Assembly: GCA_016706865.1 (NCBI GenBank)
Contig: JADJIS010000003.1
Span: forward strand, 248,001 to 312,000
Direction: 5' to 3'
Source of the DNA: Bacteroidota bacterium
GTDB lineage: Bacteria; Bacteroidota; Bacteroidia; Chitinophagales; BACL12
Length of the DNA: 64,000 nt
Part shown: positions 46,194 through 54,926 of the stretch, piece after piece
How positions within the stretch are numbered: the first letter of the stretch is position 1
How the letters are laid out: each line of letters begins with the position of its first letter
The notes under the pieces: model-generated
What the model was told of the DNA's origin: nothing
What the model saw: the letters and a program-made list of their open reading frames with translations, nothing else
The model's database searches: none
Position numbers and translations under genes: made by a program

Positions 46194-47291
46194 TTAATGA
46201 TTTTTTTTAAGGATATGATAATATACAACAAGTATAATAAGAATTATTGCATATGGAAACATTTGGCTTAAAGTTGAAATTTGATTCGTGACAACTTTTT
46301 CAATTGTTTTGATAGTCACATATGCAAAAATAGAGGATACAAATAGTATTTTGGAAACGTTCATTGCTCTTGTTGAAGAGTCATGATCAATAAGCTTTGA
46401 ATTGCCGTCCAGTAAAATAATTCGCCCATTGGTTTTATAATAGGTATAAAAACTAAATATTATAAAAATTGGTAAAATATTAAGAAAAATATGTTCAACA
46501 TATTCTAATATCATTGTATCTTTTAAAGTGCTATTTTCAGTTCTTTCCAAAATTAATGTCTTTTGCACAGGTGCAATTCCAATTATTTCATTGGTATCTT
46601 TTGTTTCATTCAATTTGGTGTAAAAACTAATGTGAAAAATATCTAATAAAATGTTATATGTCGCAAAAATTGTTGCGAAAGTAAGTGTTGTGTAAAAAAA
46701 GAGTAAAATGACTTTGTCAACAATTCGCCTTTCAATTTTTGTAGTAATATACAACCAACTTTTATGTAATGCATATTTTATTCCATAATTATCTACATAA
46801 GATTTGAATGAATCAAAGATATTATCATTATTAGCTGTGCTTTCTAAATCTAATTGAAATATTTCCTTGATTTTGGCAAGTATTTCTACGCCAAAACTTT
46901 CATCTACGCCATGTCTCATTTTAGAAATAAATGGAACATGGAATTCATCGGCTTTATCCATATATTCATCTGTACCACTGACAATAATAAAATGTTTTCC
47001 TTTTTCTGCTGGAAGAGATTTTAAATATTTGAAATATTCTAACCCTATTTCATCACGATCGTCTTTAAGCGAAGCATCGATTATAAATAAATCTATGTTA
47101 TCGTATGAATTCGTTACCTCTGCAAATTTTTTTATCTGTAACAATTCAACCATTTCATTGTAATTAAATTTATTATCTATGGGTTTGATTTCAGGATAAA
47201 TTTGGACATGTTTAGGAATTTTATTCATTAGTATGCGGACTATTGCATTGTAATGAAGCTGATTATCTTCGGCTATTAAAATGTTTATCAT
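46194..47291 (-). CDS. Response-regulator receiver fused to a four-TM membrane domain
   Basis: 365 residues. Receiver domain at residues 1-145: acidic pair E8/D9 (ILIAEDNQ), phospho-acceptor D72 (LFIIDASLKDD), S105-T107 (FIIVSGTDE), K124 (PFISKM). All key positions are kept, so phosphorylation is plausible. There is no DNA-binding domain. Instead, four hydrophobic helices lie at about 193-216, 265-286, 313-335 and 344-362. The order of helix, loop, helix, short charged loop (DHDSSTRAMNVSK), helix, helix recalls the UPF0114/YqhA membrane family, but this is only a resemblance. Its start overlaps the stop of the large kinase-like gene by 4 nt. A phospho-gated membrane effector is the inferred role. 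Confidence 0.8.
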   Translation of the reverse strand: MINILIAEDNQLHYNAIVRILMNKIPKHVQIYPEIKPIDNKFNYNEMVELLQIKKFAEVTNSYDNIDLFIIDASLKDDRDEIGLEYFKYLKSLPAEKGKHFIIVSGTDEYMDKADEFHVPFISKMRHGVDESFGVEILAKIKEIFQLDLESTANNDNIFDSFKSYVDNYGIKYALHKSWLYITTKIERRIVDKVILLFFYTTLTFATIFATYNILLDIFHISFYTKLNETKDTNEIIGIAPVQKTLILERTENSTLKDTMILEYVEHIFLNILPIFIIFSFYTYYKTNGRIILLDGNSKLIDHDSSTRAMNVSKILFVSSIFAYVTIKTIEKVVTNQISTLSQMFPYAIILIILVVYYHILKKNH

Positions 47292-50200
47292 ATATTTAAA
47301 TATAATGTTATTGAAAAAATGTTATTAGTAATTTTCTTTTCTAATTTATTCATTGTAAGTTTTCGTAATAATTTATTACACATTTCAATTCCTTCGCCAA
47401 TTTGATGTTCATAATTTACAAAAGCAGGGTTTATTAGGTTGCTTAGGGTAATTGAATTAGTATCCTCGTTATATATTACATTTATAGATTTATTACCTTG
47501 TCTGGGGCAATATTTTTTGATATTTATTATTAATTCTGGAAGTATTACTTCTAATACACTTGGGTGTATTTTTAAAAATTTAAAGTTACATTGTTTCAGG
47601 TTTATTTCTTTAAAATCAATTATTTGTTTTCCAAGATATACTGTCTCCATGAGCAAAGCTATTAGTTTTATGAAATTTTGTTTATTAAGCTCGTGCAACT
47701 TGTCAGTGTTTTTAACTTTCATCGCTTTTAATTGTCCATTTATCGCATCGGAAACAATATTATAGAGTAGTATATCATCTTGAGTGTAATTTTTTGAACT
47801 TATTGCTTTAAAGATTTCTTTTTGTGCAAAAATGTAATCTGCTAAACCGTGTCTAAGTGTTTTTTGAAAAGACAGAATTTTTTTAGATGCAATTAAATCG
47901 TAGAAGGCATCATTATCGAATTGTTTTTGAAAGTAGTCAATAAGGTCATTTTTGACTAGCAGGATTAATCTTATTTTTTCATTGCTTACAAATTCAATAA
48001 AATTATTCATTGTTGGATTAGTATTAGTAGTTACCAACAATACGGATTGGCCTTGTATATTTGTTTCAGAGTTGTAATTTTTTTCTAATTTAAGTTGGCT
48101 AAAGCGCACTAAAATAAACATACTTGAAGTTTCTAATTCTTTTATACCGCTACTAGTTTCTAAATTATAAAAATCCTTTCTTATTAAATTCGAAAAATTA
48201 ACGATTTTTTTAGTAGTTTTATTTGATGTATAGTAAACATTACTAAATGATTGAAAAATTCCATTTTCATTTCGAATGCCTGCGATAAATGATTGTTCTA
48301 TGTTCGATTCATCTTTAATTCCAATTAAAAAATTATAAATCAAACCGTTTTTGTCCAGTTTTGAATTTTCAAAATCATCATTTGAATTTGTTGAATTTAA
48401 AGAAAAAATGTTTTCTGCATATGCTTCTTTGGATTCGGTATTGGAATATTTTATAAAAAAATTATAATTAATATTATTTTTTATATACTCGAGATCTATT
48501 ATTCTTATCAATAGGTCTAAGATATCTTTGATCTCCCTATTTAAATCTTTTTCTGATTTTACCTGTGATTTATTTAAGCCTATATTAAGTTTTTTCTTTT
48601 CTAACTCTGCAATTAGAATTAACATTGAGCAAACAGAGTCTCTAACTTTACTTATATTATTTCTTAAATAATATTTTGTTCTTGTATTGTATCTTGAAAG
48701 ATTAAGTAGTTTTCTAATATTTAAAATTGCAGGATCATTGCGAGTGTTTTTAAATAGAAGGTCTCGTAGACTATCAAAATTTAAAAAAAGTTTATTTTTA
48801 TTTGTATCGAAACCAAAAATTTTGCATTTATATTTATACCAATTTACTAATTCAGTTAGGATTAACGTGTTTTCTGATTTTAATGATCCTGTGAAATGAA
48901 AATAAGGACTTGCAAACATATCTTTAAAAGATATTTCAGGAGTATCAGGGTTTATAATTTCTTTAGGTAAATATAGTTGAGAATTGATTAGCTGTTCCAA
49001 TTTTAGTGATTTACTATAAGATTTGCTAATTAATTCTTTATAAGATAATAATAGGAATAGGTTGAATGTTGTTGCTTGTTTAACTTTTTGGTTTAATATT
49101 AATTTGCAATTGCTGTAATATTCTGCATTAATTTTATTCGCATTAAAATTTGAAATTAAATTTCGAGCTACTGTATAATAGTTTCGTCTGATATCTATTT
49201 TTACGGGGTTGGTAAATTGCGTTTTAATAAACATGAAAAATTTATCAGATAACAAATAATTAGAATTTAAATCTACCAGTCGCTTTACATAAAATTTTAA
49301 TTGGCGGAGATCTGAAAATGAAATTGAGCTGTTTCGGTTAATTGAGTCTAAAATAGTATCTAATTTATGTACGCAGTATTGAAAAATTGAATTATAAATT
49401 TTGAAGTAATGTTTAAATGGATGCCTACATAGCAATTTAATAAAAATATCTACAATAATATTCATTTCAGATTCCACATCCCTATATTTAGAATTTATGT
49501 CTGAAGGTTTGACAATAAATAAAAATATTTGACTACCCGCTTTAGTTATTACAGTTTTTATAATCGAATCAATAAATTCAATTGATCCTTCTATGTTTGT
49601 TTGTTCTTTTCTATGAATCCAATATTCTTTGTTTGTTAATTCATTATTTAATTCATGGGTAAGAAATAGCTTTAGAAGATTATACTTTTCTTTTGTGAAG
49701 TAATTATTATATAAGTTAAATGTGTTGATATCTATTAATAGATCTTTATTCTTGAAATAAAGGAAAATAATATTTTCTACTTGGTTCTCGAATCCAATTT
49801 CAGGTAATGAAATTGGATTGAATTTATGCATTTTAGTGTAGGTATAATGTTTTAGAGAATCAAGGCTGATTGTATTTATTAAATATGTATAGAAATTAAT
49901 TTTTTCTTTTATGGGATTACCAAGATGAGTTGCTGCGATTATTGGGACATTTAAACGGAAAAAACTCAAATAAAGATCCTCTGGAGCATGAGCAGACCCA
50001 GCAAATGTTAATGACTTGAGTATTTCAGTTTTACTAGAAGTCGATGTCCGATCAATTAATGATAGTACTAAATCAAAGCTTTTAATAATACTATCCTTAT
50101 TTTTTGTGGTTTCAATACTGTTTTTATATAGATAAAGATAATCGTTTAAAAGTTTAAAATTTTTCCCTCCAGATATAACATCTTCATAGTAAATAATATA

Positions 50201-51397
50201 ATTATTGGGTTCATTTATTAGATCTAAATGTAGTGTAAAAAAGTTATCAATAAATTCTTCGTTAGGAATATATTTTAATATATTAACTTGCTTAGTATGG
50301 AATATATCTAGATTAATTAAGTCTTCAAGAAAACGAGAATTGTGCTTATTATCAATTGTGATAAAGGTAATGCAGCTCGCTTCAGGGTTACTATAAATGA
50401 AGTTTTTAATTTTCAGGGAAAAAAAATCTAGTATTTTTATTTTATTTTTTTCATAAAATACATTTCCACGTATATAGGAGATATAACTTGTATTTCTTAC
50501 CTTAATATGGCCATATAAGTGAATATTATATAAATTGGTATCATTTGAACTAAAAGCATCAAAAAAGTCAACATTTAATTCTGTCACTTTGAAATTTGGG
50601 AATTCAAATATAACATTTGGTGATTCATAATTATCACTTGTTGGTAATAGAGGTTTTTCGTAATCAGAAGAGTTTTTCAAGGGAAAGCACAATGGGCATT
50701 CTTCTGGTAGGAAAAGGTTGGAATATATGGTAACTAATGGATAAGCACTGTATGATGTTGATTGATTGCTAAATATTATTGAATCTGAATTAATAATTTT
50801 CCAGTTAAATGCATGATATATTTTTTGAAAGTTCTCATTAGTGTGTATTTTATTAAAGTGAATTTTTATTGGTTTAGCAGTGTATTGTAATTCAGATTCT
50901 AAAATTAAGAATATATTAATAAATCTAAAATCAATCGATATATTTTTATAATCATTTAATGTCTTAATTTTATCTAAGATAAATTTTCGTAATTTTATGT
51001 ATGTTGAAAAAGTGCAAGCTATTGGTAAAATAATTACAATATTGTTTTTTAATTGCGGTAAATATTGCCATGCAAAAGAATTTTCTGATTTTTCTAGAAT
51101 CGCGTAATTAAATTTGCCTAAATCATTTATTGTTTTATTTAATAAAATACTTGTATAACTTCGGAATCCTAATAAAGTTGTAGATTCTGGCAAGTTAAAA
51201 CTTTCAATTTTTTTTATCAATAACTTACTTAAGTTACTGCAATTTTCTAAATTTTCAAAATATTTTTTTATATAATAATACTGATTACTATGTAAATTTG
51301 GTCCATTTTCAAAATGAGTATTCAATAGTTTAGAACCTCCTTTTGAAAATTCTAAATTTATGTCCTCCATGATTTTTGCGTGTATTCCGTGAAGCAT
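47288..51397 (-). CDS. Giant PRTase-like / histidine-kinase-like fusion protein
   Basis: 1369 residues, no signal peptide or TM helices. Residues about 70-140 look like a type I phosphoribosyltransferase Rossmann core (STTLLGFRSYTSILL, NIVIILPIACTFSTY). A single CxxC (CPLC, 234-237) follows. A second PRTase-like core spans about 285-425, with a PRPP-loop-like strand NYIIYYEDVISGGKNFK (399-415). Residues 430-1000 are mainly helical. Residues 1015-1165 look like a GAF-type sensor. The C-terminal part is histidine-kinase-like: H-box LRHGLADYI (H1183), N-box ILPELIINIKKY (N1292), and a G-box-like GEGIEMCNKLL (1334-1344). The DxGxG motif is degenerate. The gene overlaps a receiver-TM gene by 4 nt, strongly implying phosphotransfer. 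Start at 51397; Met 10 is an alternative. Domain calls are by eye. Confidence 0.75.
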   Translation of the reverse strand: MLHGIHAKIMEDINLEFSKGGSKLLNTHFENGPNLHSNQYYYIKKYFENLENCSNLSKLLIKKIESFNLPESTTLLGFRSYTSILLNKTINDLGKFNYAILEKSENSFAWQYLPQLKNNIVIILPIACTFSTYIKLRKFILDKIKTLNDYKNISIDFRFINIFLILESELQYTAKPIKIHFNKIHTNENFQKIYHAFNWKIINSDSIIFSNQSTSYSAYPLVTIYSNLFLPEECPLCFPLKNSSDYEKPLLPTSDNYESPNVIFEFPNFKVTELNVDFFDAFSSNDTNLYNIHLYGHIKVRNTSYISYIRGNVFYEKNKIKILDFFSLKIKNFIYSNPEASCITFITIDNKHNSRFLEDLINLDIFHTKQVNILKYIPNEEFIDNFFTLHLDLINEPNNYIIYYEDVISGGKNFKLLNDYLYLYKNSIETTKNKDSIIKSFDLVLSLIDRTSTSSKTEILKSLTFAGSAHAPEDLYLSFFRLNVPIIAATHLGNPIKEKINFYTYLINTISLDSLKHYTYTKMHKFNPISLPEIGFENQVENIIFLYFKNKDLLIDINTFNLYNNYFTKEKYNLLKLFLTHELNNELTNKEYWIHRKEQTNIEGSIEFIDSIIKTVITKAGSQIFLFIVKPSDINSKYRDVESEMNIIVDIFIKLLCRHPFKHYFKIYNSIFQYCVHKLDTILDSINRNSSISFSDLRQLKFYVKRLVDLNSNYLLSDKFFMFIKTQFTNPVKIDIRRNYYTVARNLISNFNANKINAEYYSNCKLILNQKVKQATTFNLFLLLSYKELISKSYSKSLKLEQLINSQLYLPKEIINPDTPEISFKDMFASPYFHFTGSLKSENTLILTELVNWYKYKCKIFGFDTNKNKLFLNFDSLRDLLFKNTRNDPAILNIRKLLNLSRYNTRTKYYLRNNISKVRDSVCSMLILIAELEKKKLNIGLNKSQVKSEKDLNREIKDILDLLIRIIDLEYIKNNINYNFFIKYSNTESKEAYAENIFSLNSTNSNDDFENSKLDKNGLIYNFLIGIKDESNIEQSFIAGIRNENGIFQSFSNVYYTSNKTTKKIVNFSNLIRKDFYNLETSSGIKELETSSMFILVRFSQLKLEKNYNSETNIQGQSVLLVTTNTNPTMNNFIEFVSNEKIRLILLVKNDLIDYFQKQFDNDAFYDLIASKKILSFQKTLRHGLADYIFAQKEIFKAISSKNYTQDDILLYNIVSDAINGQLKAMKVKNTDKLHELNKQNFIKLIALLMETVYLGKQIIDFKEINLKQCNFKFLKIHPSVLEVILPELIINIKKYCPRQGNKSINVIYNEDTNSITLSNLINPAFVNYEHQIGEGIEMCNKLLRKLTMNKLEKKITNNIFSITLYLNI

Positions 51398-51508
51398 TGT
51401 ATGTTTTTGGATATAAACTTAGATAAAATTAAACCAGTTTTGAAAAAAAAGGATTAATAAATTATACAAAATTTTATACTGCTCGACAATAGCTCGACTA
51501 GAAAAACA

Positions 51509-51533
51509 AAAACCCTTGCTAAGCAAGGGTTTT
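51509..51533 (-). terminator. Rho-independent terminator after tRNA-Asp
   Basis: Perfect 11-bp stem AAAACCCTTGC / GCAAGGGTTTT with a 3-nt loop. On the minus strand it is followed by a T-rich run, 12 nt downstream of the tRNA 3' end. Confidence 0.88.
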
Positions 51534-51544
51534 GTAGATATTAA

Positions 51545-51620
51545 GCGGAGCGGACGGGACTCGAACCCGCGACCTCCTGCGTGACAGGCAGGCATTCTAA
51601 CCAACTGAACTACCACTCCG
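51545..51620 (-). tRNA. tRNA-Asp (GTC anticodon)
   Basis: The reverse complement folds as a full cloverleaf: acceptor CGGAGTG/CGCTCCG, D arm TAGTTCAGTTGGTTAGA, anticodon arm CCTGC-CTGTCAC-GCAGG with anticodon GTC, and T arm CGCGGGTTCGAGTCCCGT. CCA is not encoded, as is usual in this phylum. It marks the border between the accessory island and prmC. tRNA genes are frequent integration sites, although no duplicated 3' end was found. Confidence 0.95.
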
Positions 51621-51782
51621 TATTGGTTATTTTTAAGAGAGTGCAAATATAGGTGCTTTAAGTGGATATGAGAAGTATTGGGGAATAAAAATTGTGAAAA
51701 CCGACTGAAAGTGGCTCTGTGTATGAATTTCAGGAATGGAAAAATATTTTTTAATATAAATTTCCGGAAAGTAAGCATTGAT

Positions 51783-52625
51783 TTAGTGTGGGAAGATTGC
51801 GGTCAACATCCGGTCATTACCCTGCATATCCTGTAAGATCCGAATTTCTACAAAACCATACGATTTAACAATTTCTTCGATGGTTTCTGCTTTGTTATGC
51901 GGTATCTCAAAATAGAGTTTCCCGCCTGGCTTCAATTTTTTAGCCGCAAAATGAGAAATTTCCCGGTAAAACACCAATGGATCCGCATGTTCCGCAAAAA
52001 GTGCGGACATGGGTTCAAACATTAAAACGTTGTTTTCCATCGTTTTTTTGTCCTCAGGATCAATATAAGGGGGGTTGCTGACAATTATGTCGAATTGAGG
52101 TAATTGGGCTTCCCAAGGTTCCTGGTTGAGCATATCGGCTTCGAGGAGGGTTAGATGGGCATTGTACAAAGCAGCGTTGGTTCTTGTCACTTCCAAGGCT
52201 CCGGTTGATTTATCGAGAGCAAAAACTTCAGAATTTGGGATCTCCAGCTTTAAAGTGAGTGCAATACATCCACTTCCACAGCCAATATCCAGGATAGTTG
52301 GGTTGGAAGAGGTATTTTCCTTTAGGATCAATTCTACTAATTCCTCTGTTTCGGGTCTGTGTATTAATGTAGAAGGATCAACCTTTAATTTCCTTCCATA
52401 AAACCAGGCCAAACCTAAAACATACTGCACGGGTTCGTGGGTTAATAAACGCTTGGAAGCTGTTTCCCACCAGTGCAATTGTGCTATATCCAGGGTTGGA
52501 TTTGAGCGGACTAAAGGTTTGCCAAAATGTTCTTCGGCGAGGTATTGTGCGATGTTATTGGCTTCCCGAGCACCGTAAATTGGCGTTAGTTGTTGTGATA
52601 ATTGCTTGATCAAATCGTTTAGCAT
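51783..52625 (-). CDS. prmC: Peptide chain release factor N5-glutamine methyltransferase
   Basis: 280 residues from the ATG at 52625 (MLNDLIKQLSQQL); the open frame to 52736 is an unlikely hydrophobic extension. PrmC methylates the Gln of the GGQ motif in release factors RF1/RF2. Seen: the N-terminal helical domain with ARE-NNIAQYLAEEHF, SAM motif I LDIGCGSGCIALTLK, the NPPYI catalytic motif (IIVSNPPYIDPEDK), and the C-terminal KPGGKLYFEIPH. It is the first core gene on this side of the island. Confidence 0.95.
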   Translation of the reverse strand: MLNDLIKQLSQQLTPIYGAREANNIAQYLAEEHFGKPLVRSNPTLDIAQLHWWETASKRLLTHEPVQYVLGLAWFYGRKLKVDPSTLIHRPETEELVELILKENTSSNPTILDIGCGSGCIALTLKLEIPNSEVFALDKSTGALEVTRTNAALYNAHLTLLEADMLNQEPWEAQLPQFDIIVSNPPYIDPEDKKTMENNVLMFEPMSALFAEHADPLVFYREISHFAAKKLKPGGKLYFEIPHNKAETIEEIVKSYGFVEIRILQDMQGNDRMLTAIFPH

Positions 52626-52812
52626 TGTTGTAAAGGTAAAAAGGAACGCGGATGCCAGATAGTGATGGAAAGGATTTAATCTGCCCTGATCTGTCGCGAT
52701 AAAAATCAAGTCCAATAAAATTTGTACAAAACACAACCTAAGATGTAAAATGCATGTTTTGATTGGTTATCAATACAAATAATATTTTTTTTTACAATAC
52801 GTTAAAGTTTAA

Positions 52813-52820
52813 TATATTTG
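52813..52820 (+). promoter_or_regulatory. Putative -7 promoter element
   Basis: TATATTTG matches TAnnTTTG, 30 nt upstream of the ATG at 52851. Confidence 0.5.
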
Positions 52821-52850
52821 ATTATAATTTAATATATAAAAATAAAAATT

Positions 52851-53231
52851 ATGAAAATGGAAATCAAAGAAAATCCAATGTTACAAAATTTGCCACCGCA
52901 ATTAAAAATTGCTCAGGAAGCAATTAACAATCCTGAAGTACAGGAAATGATTAAAAAATTAGCACAATTTAATCTTGGAGTGTTTATGCCGCATCAACAT
53001 AATCAAACTACCGGTGATTTTGAACTGCTGGAAGATGGCATGATGCAAATGGAAAACGATCTTGAAGTTAGTTTTGTGCCGATCAACAATACCGATCCCA
53101 ACACATTTCTACCGGTTGGATGGGTATGGAAGTTTGACGGGCTAAATGAATCTGCTGCGTGTACATTTGGTTGTCATAATGTAATATCTCCCACTACTGG
53201 TGCAGCAGTGCATATCAAGCAACATAAATAA
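52851..53231 (+). CDS. Small cytosolic protein, unknown
   Basis: 126 residues, without signal peptide. It begins with a helix (QNLPPQLKIAQEAINNPEVQ), then GVFMPHQHNQTTGDFELLED and VSFVPINNTDPNTFLPVGWV, and ends with ACTFGCHN and HIKQHK. Several His, two Cys and a Trp could bind a metal, but I recognise no family. It has its own promoter box and a strong terminator, so it is expressed alone. Confidence 0.65.
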   Translation: MKMEIKENPMLQNLPPQLKIAQEAINNPEVQEMIKKLAQFNLGVFMPHQHNQTTGDFELLEDGMMQMENDLEVSFVPINNTDPNTFLPVGWVWKFDGLNESAACTFGCHNVISPTTGAAVHIKQHK

Positions 53232-53262
53232 CAATTTACGCCATTTTATAAAAATTACCTAT

Positions 53263-53298
53263 AAATGCCAACTACAGTTTTAATTGTAGTTGGCATTT
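53263..53298 (+). terminator. Rho-independent terminator
   Basis: 14-bp perfect stem AAATGCCAACTACA / TGTAGTTGGCATTT with an 8-nt loop and T run, 31 nt after the preceding stop codon. Confidence 0.9.
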
Positions 53299-53305
53299 TT
53301 ATTTA

Positions 53306-53900
53306 ATATTAATGGAACGCGGATTAAACGGTTTTGATCTGTTTAATCTGTTTAATCTGGAAACCTACATTTTTTGGGGAGCAGAGATCAATGAATTTTT
53401 ATTTTTAGGCATTCAAAGGGTCTTTTATACTTTTAATAATCAAAATCCAGCTCCGAGTAATTAATTACAGTTACATCAGTTTTGCCACCTTTTGTTTGAC
53501 CAAAAGGTGGCGCCAAAAGTCAAGGGCTACATCATGCGGCTGTGTGTCCCTAATGCTTGCCAACCGGAGCGAAAAACGAATAAAAAATAAGTTCTATGCT
53601 TAAAATATAAAGTTTTCAAAAAGGTGGCGCTGATTTTCGCTCAAATTCTGCTATCATTGGAGCACTTACAATGCTGTGGCGGTGCATAAGGGACATTAAA
53701 GCCACCTGCTGATGCCCGCTGTCAGCTCCGTAAACTTTTATGGAAGATCAATAATCCCTATTGTAGATGGAGTGTTTAGTTATGACCGAAATCAAACCAA
53801 ATTAATTAACACGGACTTCTATTATGAAGTATCTAACTCCCCAACTTTTAATACTGACCCGTTTAATCCCTTAATCCGTTTACCTTTTTATCTTTGCGCA
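53306..53900. other. Long intergenic region with an inverted repeat
   Basis: No supportable gene; the plus frame here is only the upstream extension of ribD and has no family match. It contains the perfect inverted repeat CCACCTTTTG/CAAAAGGTGG at 53485-53510 (6-nt spacer). A second AAAAAGGTGGCGC copy lies at 53618, and a TATCTTTG -7-like box at 53889-53896. Confidence 0.55.
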
Positions 53901-54926
53901 TTGGAAAAGTACATGCAATATTGCTTAGGTTTAGCATCAAGAGGATCGGGATTTGTGGCACCGAATCCCATGGTGGGTGCTTTGGTGGTTGCTGAAGGCA
54001 GTATAATAGGGGAGGGTTGGCATCAGGAATTTGGCGCGGCGCATGCGGAAGTTAATGCGCTGAATAACGTTAAACCGGAAAATGTACATTTGCTTTCGGA
54101 AGCTACTTTGTTCGTTACACTCGAGCCATGTAACCATTTTGGAAAAACACCTCCATGCACCGAAAAAATTATTAATAGCGGAATTAAAAAAGTGGTGGTT
54201 GGCACCTTAGATCCTAATCCGCTCGTTTCCGGTAAAGGTATTGCGAGATTAAAAGAAAATGGCATAGAGGTAATAGTTGGTTTACTCGAAAAAGATTGTC
54301 GCGACCTCAACAAATTCTTTTTCTGTTTTCACGAAAAAAAACGTCCTTATATTACCCTAAAATGGGCGCAGAGCAGTGATGGATTTATTGCAGGGGAAAA
54401 TAATACTCCTGTGCATTTTACGAACTCCTATTCCGATCATCTGGTGCAAAAAATGCGGGCGGTACATATGGCAATATTTGTTGGTGGGAGAACGGTATTA
54501 TCAGATGATCCCAAACTGACAAACAGATCGGGAAGTGGTAAAAATCCATTGAGAATTTCTCTGGATACACAAAATGATTTCCCCCCAAATTTTTCTATTT
54601 TTAATTCTGAAGCGGAAAGTATTATTTTTAATTTTGAGAAAAATGAGATAAGAGGGAATGTTGAATTTATTAAAATTGAAAGGGGAGAAAATACTTTCGG
54701 GCAAATAATGAATTTTTTATTTGAAAAAAAGATAAACAGTATTCTTGTGGAAGGCGGATCAAACACTATTGATCAATTGATCAAATCAAATTTGTGGGAT
54801 GAAATGAAAATATTTAATACACCAAAAATATTATCCGCAGGGATTATTGCTCCTGCCCCAGCCGGCAAGGAGATCAGCACAGAAAAAATATATGATAATA
54901 CCTTAATTACACGACATAACGCATGA
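53901..54926 (+). CDS. ribD: Bifunctional riboflavin biosynthesis deaminase/reductase
   Basis: Coding starts at TTG 53901 (LEKYMQYCLGLASRG, the usual MEKYMxxCLxLA start) or ATG 53913; the ATG at 53712 would add 63-67 residues without family match. RibD deaminates and then reduces the pyrimidine intermediate of riboflavin synthesis. Seen: zinc site HAEVNAL and PCNHFGKTPPC (His, two Cys), NPMVGALVV, then the reductase half with ITLKWAQSSDGFIAG, GGRTVLSDDPKLTNR and ILVEGGSNTIDQL. The end overlaps the transporter gene by 4 nt. Confidence 0.92.
   Translation: MEKYMQYCLGLASRGSGFVAPNPMVGALVVAEGSIIGEGWHQEFGAAHAEVNALNNVKPENVHLLSEATLFVTLEPCNHFGKTPPCTEKIINSGIKKVVVGTLDPNPLVSGKGIARLKENGIEVIVGLLEKDCRDLNKFFFCFHEKKRPYITLKWAQSSDGFIAGENNTPVHFTNSYSDHLVQKMRAVHMAIFVGGRTVLSDDPKLTNRSGSGKNPLRISLDTQNDFPPNFSIFNSEAESIIFNFEKNEIRGNVEFIKIERGENTFGQIMNFLFEKKINSILVEGGSNTIDQLIKSNLWDEMKIFNTPKILSAGIIAPAPAGKEISTEKIYDNTLITRHNA

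Noticed and set aside
51545..51567. Possible att site at the tRNA-Asp 3' end
   Set aside because: I looked for a second copy of the tRNA 3' segment near the integrase relic and at the nth side and did not see one, so no attachment site is claimed.
51419..51778. Minus-strand ORF of 119 codons
   Set aside because: It runs through tRNA-Asp and its terminator and has no protein-like features.
53712..53900. N-terminal extension of ribD
   Set aside because: About 63 extra codons without RibD similarity; a -7-like box at 53889-53896 also argues for a later start.
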